From Cenococcum geophilum 1.58 (Eukaryota; Ascomycota; Dothideomycetes; Gloniales; Gloniaceae), in NCBI GenBank assembly GCA_001692895.1, contig KV748282.1, positions 186,001 through 250,000 on the forward strand: 64,000 nucleotides of DNA. Reading direction: 5' to 3'. Made by a program: the position numbers and the translations under genes. The notes beneath the pieces were generated by a model. The model saw only the letters and a list, made by a program, of their open reading frames with translations. It did not search any database and was not told the DNA's origin. Of the stretch, positions 59,186 to 64,000 are shown one piece after another (position 1 is the first letter of the stretch; the number at the start of each line of letters is the position of its first letter).

Positions 59186-59225
59186 CTTAGATCTATTTTC
59201 TTCTCGGCCAGAAGAGGATCTGTTT
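59186..59225. repeat. Gypsy-C 3' hairpin
   Basis: TCTTCT, CGGCC, AGAAGA with outer pairing GATC/GATC, followed by a T run. Lies after the pol end, as the other palindromes do, but unrelated in sequence. Confidence 0.6.
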
Positions 59226-59830
59226 TTTTATTACTAAGCTTCTATAAACCCTATTCTATAATCTTTTACTCCTTAAAATAAACCTTCTTATAAACCTTCT
59301 TAAGACGGAGTAAATAAGTAGACGCTATAATATAAGCATCTAGGGCCTTCTATTCCGCGTTATAAGAATATTCCAACTTAATAAGGGCTTAAGACAGTTT
59401 ACTATCTAGCTATGCAGTAGTAGATTAAATATAAGACCCTAAGATAAATCAATTAGGGAACTAGACGACTATTAAGAGTAATAGGTCGCGTATATTTATT
59501 ATTAAAGGTAGAGCAAACATTATAGGATAAATAAGTATTTGCTTTAGTATACTCTAAATAAAAGAACAGTTATCGCGAAGATGGGTTCACTAATATAATG
59601 TAAACTAACCCCTTTTTTAAATAACAAGAACACGGAGACGGTATAATCTTACCTAAAGATAATATTATAGCAATAGTGCAAGCATAACGTTGGGCGTATA
59701 AAGAAGAAATTGCCTTAGGTATAATAAGTAATAATATTAACTAAATTAATTAAATAAATATTATACCTCTAGTAAACAACTTAGAGATATTAGGGATCTT
59801 TAAGGACAAAGATAGAAAGAAGGGGGATGG

Positions 59831-60253
59831 TGTTGTAGACGCTTTAAGTATAATATTATAACTACTTAGAGAAGAGTTAAAAGAAGCTAGTTAGTTAATT
59901 TAGGTATAGTTTAGGATAGAGCTGGTAGAACTATATAATAAGGAATAGTAACTAAGGTTATATAATATGCTATGTATTAAATAAGAGGAATAAGAGGGAC
60001 TTATATACCTTATGTATAAGACGTATATTATATATAAGAAGGATTTTATAGGAGTACAGTTGTGTATTTAAGGACCTTTAATCCCTACCTAGATGGTTTC
60101 TTCCTTATAGTAATTCTTAGAATATAATTAGAGTTAATCTATTAGGCAATCACTCCACTAGTTATTATTACGTTATTAACTTTAACTTGCATTACCTATA
60201 TACCTAGCCTAATAATAAGCCTATTATAGTTCCTGCTACAAGGTTCCGTTACA
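59831..60253 (+). repeat. Gypsy-C 3' LTR
   Basis: Starts TGTTGTAGACGC, ends CCGTTACA; 423 bp; followed by TTAGA. It retains the TG start lost in the 5' LTR. The 59226-59830 stretch before it is non-coding. Confidence 0.95.
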
Positions 60254-61889
60254 TTAGATCCTTATTTATAAACAATTTAATTATATAGGCTTATGCGACC
60301 CTTTTGCTGTACTTGTGCCTTAATTAACTAAGTCGCTAATATTATCTAAAGCTTATCTACTCTTCTTCCTAAGAAGGAACTAAAAATATTTATAGACTAT
60401 AAATAAGAATAGAATATAGAAGTAGACCTAAAGACTATTACTAGAACTTAAAGAATGGAAAAGAATAATAAGATTTATAGAATATATATAGACTAGAACC
60501 ACTATAGAATCCTACTAAAAGTTACCCTAATAACTATACTACTATGCTAAGAAATATAGTAGCTAGTAAAGCAGCTATAGAACCTTTAAATACCTCTAAT
60601 AGTAAAATAGCAACTAACTTAAACTCTTAGGTGGAGCTTATAGCAGTTAATACTAAAATTAAGTAACTTTAAGAGCTGCTTAAAGCTAGAGAACCCCTTA
60701 TACCTAATAAGGAGTTATTAAATACCTAGAGATTTAATATAGTCCTTAAGGCTCTAGCCTAGCGTATAGTATTAGTATTATTGCGGTCCGTAAATATTAT
60801 AGATTTTTTATTACTTACTATTACGGCGCTAGTAGAAACTAGTAAATTATAGCTAATAGATATTGGTAGACTATAGCGGATAGTTGCAGACAGTTTTATA
60901 TAGTTTTAGATAATTGCCGTTATATAACTAGAGGATTATATATAACGTTAAGCGGCGCTACCCTTTATCTCCTTTCCTTTCTCTAGCTTTAGATCTTTAT
61001 TTATAAACAATCTAATTATATAGGCTTACGCGACCCTTTTACTATACTTATGCTTTAATTAACTAAGTCGCTAATATTATCTAAAGCTTATCTACTCTTC
61101 TTCCTAAGAAGGAACTAAAAATATTTACGGACTATAAATAAGAATAGAATATAAAAGTAGACCTAAAGACTATTACCAAAACTTAAAGAATAGAATAAAA
61201 CTAGAAGAATAGAAAAGAATAATAAGATCTATAAAATATATATAGACTAGAACCCCTATAAAACCCTATTAAAAGTTACCTTAATAACTATACCACTATG
61301 CTAAGAAATATAGTAGCTAGTAAAGTAGCTGTAAGACCCTTAAATACCTTTAATAGTAAAATAGTAATTAACTTAAACTTCTAGGAGGAGCTTATAGTGG
61401 CTAATACCAAAATTAAATAACTTTAAGAGCTACTTAAAGCTAGAGAACCCCCTATACCTAGTAAAGAGTTATTAGATACCTAAAGACTTACTATAGTCCT
61501 TAAGACCCTAGCCCAATATATAGTATTAGTATTATTACGGTCCGCGAAGGTTGTAAACCCCCTATTACTTATAAACGGAACCGACCCTATATTTAATAAT
61601 TAGAAGCTTTAACTATAGGATAAGCTTAAAGTTAATACGGACTACTTCTCTACTACTTAGACTAAAATGGCCTACGTCTTTAGCTATACTAGTGCGGACG
61701 TATAGACGCACCTACGTCCGTAATACGTATAGGACTTAGCAGATCCCTTCCTCTCTAAAGAAAAGATAATTGTTTACCTGTCTTCTATTTATAAGGACCC
61801 CTTTAAAGTATAAAACGCCCGACTTAATTATAAAAGCCTAAATATAAAAATAATAGAGACCTTCTTAGCCTTTTAGACCCGCTTTCTAT

Positions 61890-64000
61890 AGAATTCTTAA
61901 TTCTAAGCTTGCTTCCTTTTTAAGCTTAGCTCCAGCCTTAGCCCAACTAGGCTTTTATAGTGTTTTAATCTTATCTTAAGAGTCTTATACCTTTAGGAAA
62001 CTTCATTCTAAGCTTATTTATATATTACTAAACTAAGCTATTACTCTACTCTATTAGTTGTTGTTTATTATAGGTCCTTAAGCGTATTTTATCCCCTCTT
62101 AAGAATCTTAACTATCTCTTATCTCTTCTTAAGAATCTTAAGCCTATAGCCTTTTGCCTTTATTAAGTGGTAAGCTAGCACTAGCAGTTATCTACTTACT
62201 TAATCCTTTTTATTAAATATTTCTCCTTCTATTTTATAAAGTAATAAATACCGTATCTAATAGTGTTATAATTTTTATTACTAATCCTTATTTTATAAAG
62301 GTCTTAGTTTTTATTTCTAATATAACTATTCTAAGGTCTATATACTTTTAGTAAGCTACCTTTATTACCTTATTATTGTTAAATATTTCGTCTATATTAA
62401 ATTTATTATCTTTAATATCCAATCTACGAGATAGTTTATTAGTTCCTTTAAACTTTAATAATTTTAGCTCCTATAGCTAATAGCTTGCGCTATACTTAGC
62501 GTCCTTATAAATTTAGTATGCGTTATTATAATAAAACGCAAAACTTTTAACTAAATACTCTTTAGTTCCTCGCAGTATATTATTATCCCTTTATACGTAT
62601 ATATTATCTACTAGTCTAGTTCCCTTTACCGCATAGTTTCTCTAACTATTTTTGCAATCTCTAGTAAAATAACTGTTGGTATCACCCGGGGGGTACTGTA
62701 ATTGCAATATAAGGTAACTGGTTCTTGGTTTATTTGTGTCTTTCCTCATCTACCAAAAGAGAAAGAAAGGGGTAGTAAAGGTCGGGCTATCTATCGGGCC
62801 GTAGACAGTCAGGTGACCTACGCTACGCCATGCGGCCCCTGCCGCATACGCTCTGCGCGTAATGCAATTTATAACCTCTACTTGTACAGACAATAACCCT
62901 ATTTTCCGCAATTTATATAAGCTCCGTCTCTAAACTATTTTTCTTATTATAGAGTTCGCCTAAACGTTTTTTGCTACTAAGATCCCTAGTTTAACCTTTA
63001 CTCCTTAGGTTTATAATTACTTAATTTTTACCCTCTAGGTTTCTATAGTCGTTTTATCTATCTTTTATAGGCTTTTTAAGTACTACTTAGGTCTATTAGC
63101 TCTGCGCCATACTATTGTTTCTAACTTTAACTTTATTATTACGTACTATACGCCTTATACAACTATAGAACTCTATTCTAACCCTTTTTAGTCTATTCCC
63201 TTTAGTAAATCCTATTATTAATCTTAATTGCTTAATTAATTAATTCCCTTAGAGTGTCCATATCTTCTATTAGAATAATTACGTCCTAGATTTTTACTTT
63301 AAGTCCCTATTTATACTATACTATAAGCGCCTTATTATTCTATTTAACCTATATTGCTAATATCTAAAACTATATTATATACTTAATTGCTAATAATCGT
63401 TATATTAGGCTCTAAAGCTTCCTTTTCACTATAGTGATTGCCTTTAGGTCTTTAAATATTTACGTTAGGCGTTTTACGAACCCATTCTAACTAAAAAATA
63501 TAAACCGTACTTCCTAGTTAGTAGTAGTTATTCTATATTCCTATACCTCTATAAGGTAAGGCTTAAACTACTTAAGTACCCTCCTTATTAGAAACAGTCC
63601 CATATAGGCTACTTAATCTATAAATATTACTAGCTTTATTCCCTCTTATATAACCTTAAAATACATTTATACTAGAAATCCTTTAAGTTTTAATCTTTTA
63701 CCTAAGAATTGCTTAATAGATAGTAGCTTAACTTTTACTTCTCCTATCCCGTTAATCCTTTCTTTAAGTATCCTGTTATTATCTATTAATTAATTAACCA
63801 TTTTTTATAGCTATCTGACCGTAACTAGCTAAGAGTTAGTATTTATTATACTGGCATTATTACTTAATCCCAATATAGTCGCTGCCGTTAACGCTAACAT
63901 AACTACTACTTTTAGTGGCATATTATTTAACTTTATTAATACTATAACCTTAGTAGTAAATATATAATAAAGCCTTATAGGAAATACTACGGTAAACTTA
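61890..64000 (-). pseudogene. Gypsy-C relative, gag fragment on the minus strand
   Basis: The reverse complement aligns with Gypsy-C from about 48820 to 49900, including the AAGATTCTTAAGATAA peptide repeats, the Cys-rich stretch and the zinc knuckle. It continues beyond the window. It abuts the Gypsy-D gag near 61890 and is interrupted by a solo LTR at 62674-62892, inside the knuckle codons. Confidence 0.85.
62674..62892. mobile_element. Solo LTR, 219 bp, nearly free of RIP
   Basis: Starts TGTTGGTATCACCCG, ends TTGTACAGACA, with perfect ATAAC duplication (62669-62673 and 62893-62897). GC content and CA/TG steps are normal, unlike everything around it. Length is close to the Copia LTRs here (218, 222 bp), but the sequence differs from both. 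A 64-codon ORF across it is not a gene. Confidence 0.9.

Larger units (their letters stand above)
47626..60253 (+). mobile_element. Gypsy-C, complete but split by a YR element
   Basis: 423-bp LTRs at 47626-48048 and 59831-60253, with TTAGA duplicated at 47621-47625 and 60254-60258. Polypurine AGGGGGATGG directly precedes the 3' LTR. About 7.8 kb without the 53668-58522 insertion. The order gag, RT, RNase H, integrase, chromodomain makes it a chromovirus. Confidence 0.95.
47461..61890 (+). mobile_element. Gypsy-D, two successive partial copies
   Basis: Copy 1 starts TGTTACGGCGCTGG at 47461, is interrupted by Gypsy-C at 47626, and resumes at 60259-60822. There a second start, TATTACGGCGCTAG (60823), begins copy 2, co-linear with copy 1 (CTTTAGATC, TTATTTATAAACAAT, GACTATAAATAAGAATAGAA). 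Copy 2 extends into a gag reading NWKLLQDKLKVN and MAYVFSYTSADV near 61600-61700. It stops at about 61890 where the minus-strand Gypsy-C relative begins. No pol is present in the window. Confidence 0.7.

Noticed and set aside
62702..62896. 64-codon ORF
   Set aside because: Contained almost entirely in a solo LTR and ending in its target duplication.

Overview
This looks like nuclear DNA of a filamentous ascomycete (Pezizomycotina, perhaps a dothideomycete) from an AT-rich block shaped by repeat-induced point mutation (RIP). CA and TG are scarce and TA abundant. Retroelement reading frames are broken mostly by TAA/TAG where CAA/CAG is expected. LTR retrotransposons, LINEs, a tyrosine-recombinase retroelement and terminal-inverted-repeat (TIR) elements are stacked in nests. 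Only one convincing intact host gene is present, an SGNH-hydrolase-like protein at 17187-18110. I found no rRNA, tRNA or CRISPR array.

Left third (1-18.1 kb): the end of a Gypsy pol (1-760); a decayed unknown ORF with a possible 2OG-Fe(II) dioxygenase motif (about 1250-4240); a minus-strand Gypsy (Gypsy-A, about 4.5-16.4 kb) interrupted by a complete Copia element (Copia-1, 7305-13652, TSD TGTAT) and by a 707-bp TIR element (13979-14685, TA TSD); then the SGNH gene.

Middle (18.2-47.4 kb): a 188-bp solo LTR (TSD GAAAC); duplicated LTR-like blocks; a minus-strand LINE (19527-23311, 13-bp TSD) whose 5' 1.6 kb is not recognisable LINE sequence; and a 22.8-kb composite (23675-46513) with 34-bp TIRs and CCTCC on both sides. 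The composite holds two copies of a 12/15-bp minisatellite that reverses strand at its centre. It also holds a second TIR element (26182-30827) carrying several tandem arrays and a LINE derivative with only ORF1, a complete Copia (Copia-2, 32249-38291, TSD GCTAT), a chromodomain Gypsy (Gypsy-B, 38495-45409, TSD TATAC) and an unassigned RIP-damaged ORF. A 430-bp foldback MITE follows at 46987-47416.

Right third (47.4-64 kb): two successive copies of Gypsy-D, with a 12.6-kb Gypsy-C (47626-60253, TSD TTAGA) inside the first. Gypsy-C is split by a PAT/Ngaro-type retroelement with perfectly ordered split direct repeats (53668-58522). The window ends in a minus-strand Gypsy-C relative carrying a little-damaged 219-bp solo LTR (TSD ATAAC).

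The most unusual signal is a palindrome of about 43 bp found at five places. At four of them it lies just 3' of the pol or recombinase frame of otherwise unrelated retroelements (two Copia, one Gypsy, one tyrosine-recombinase element). All family calls come from reading by eye; no database search was possible.
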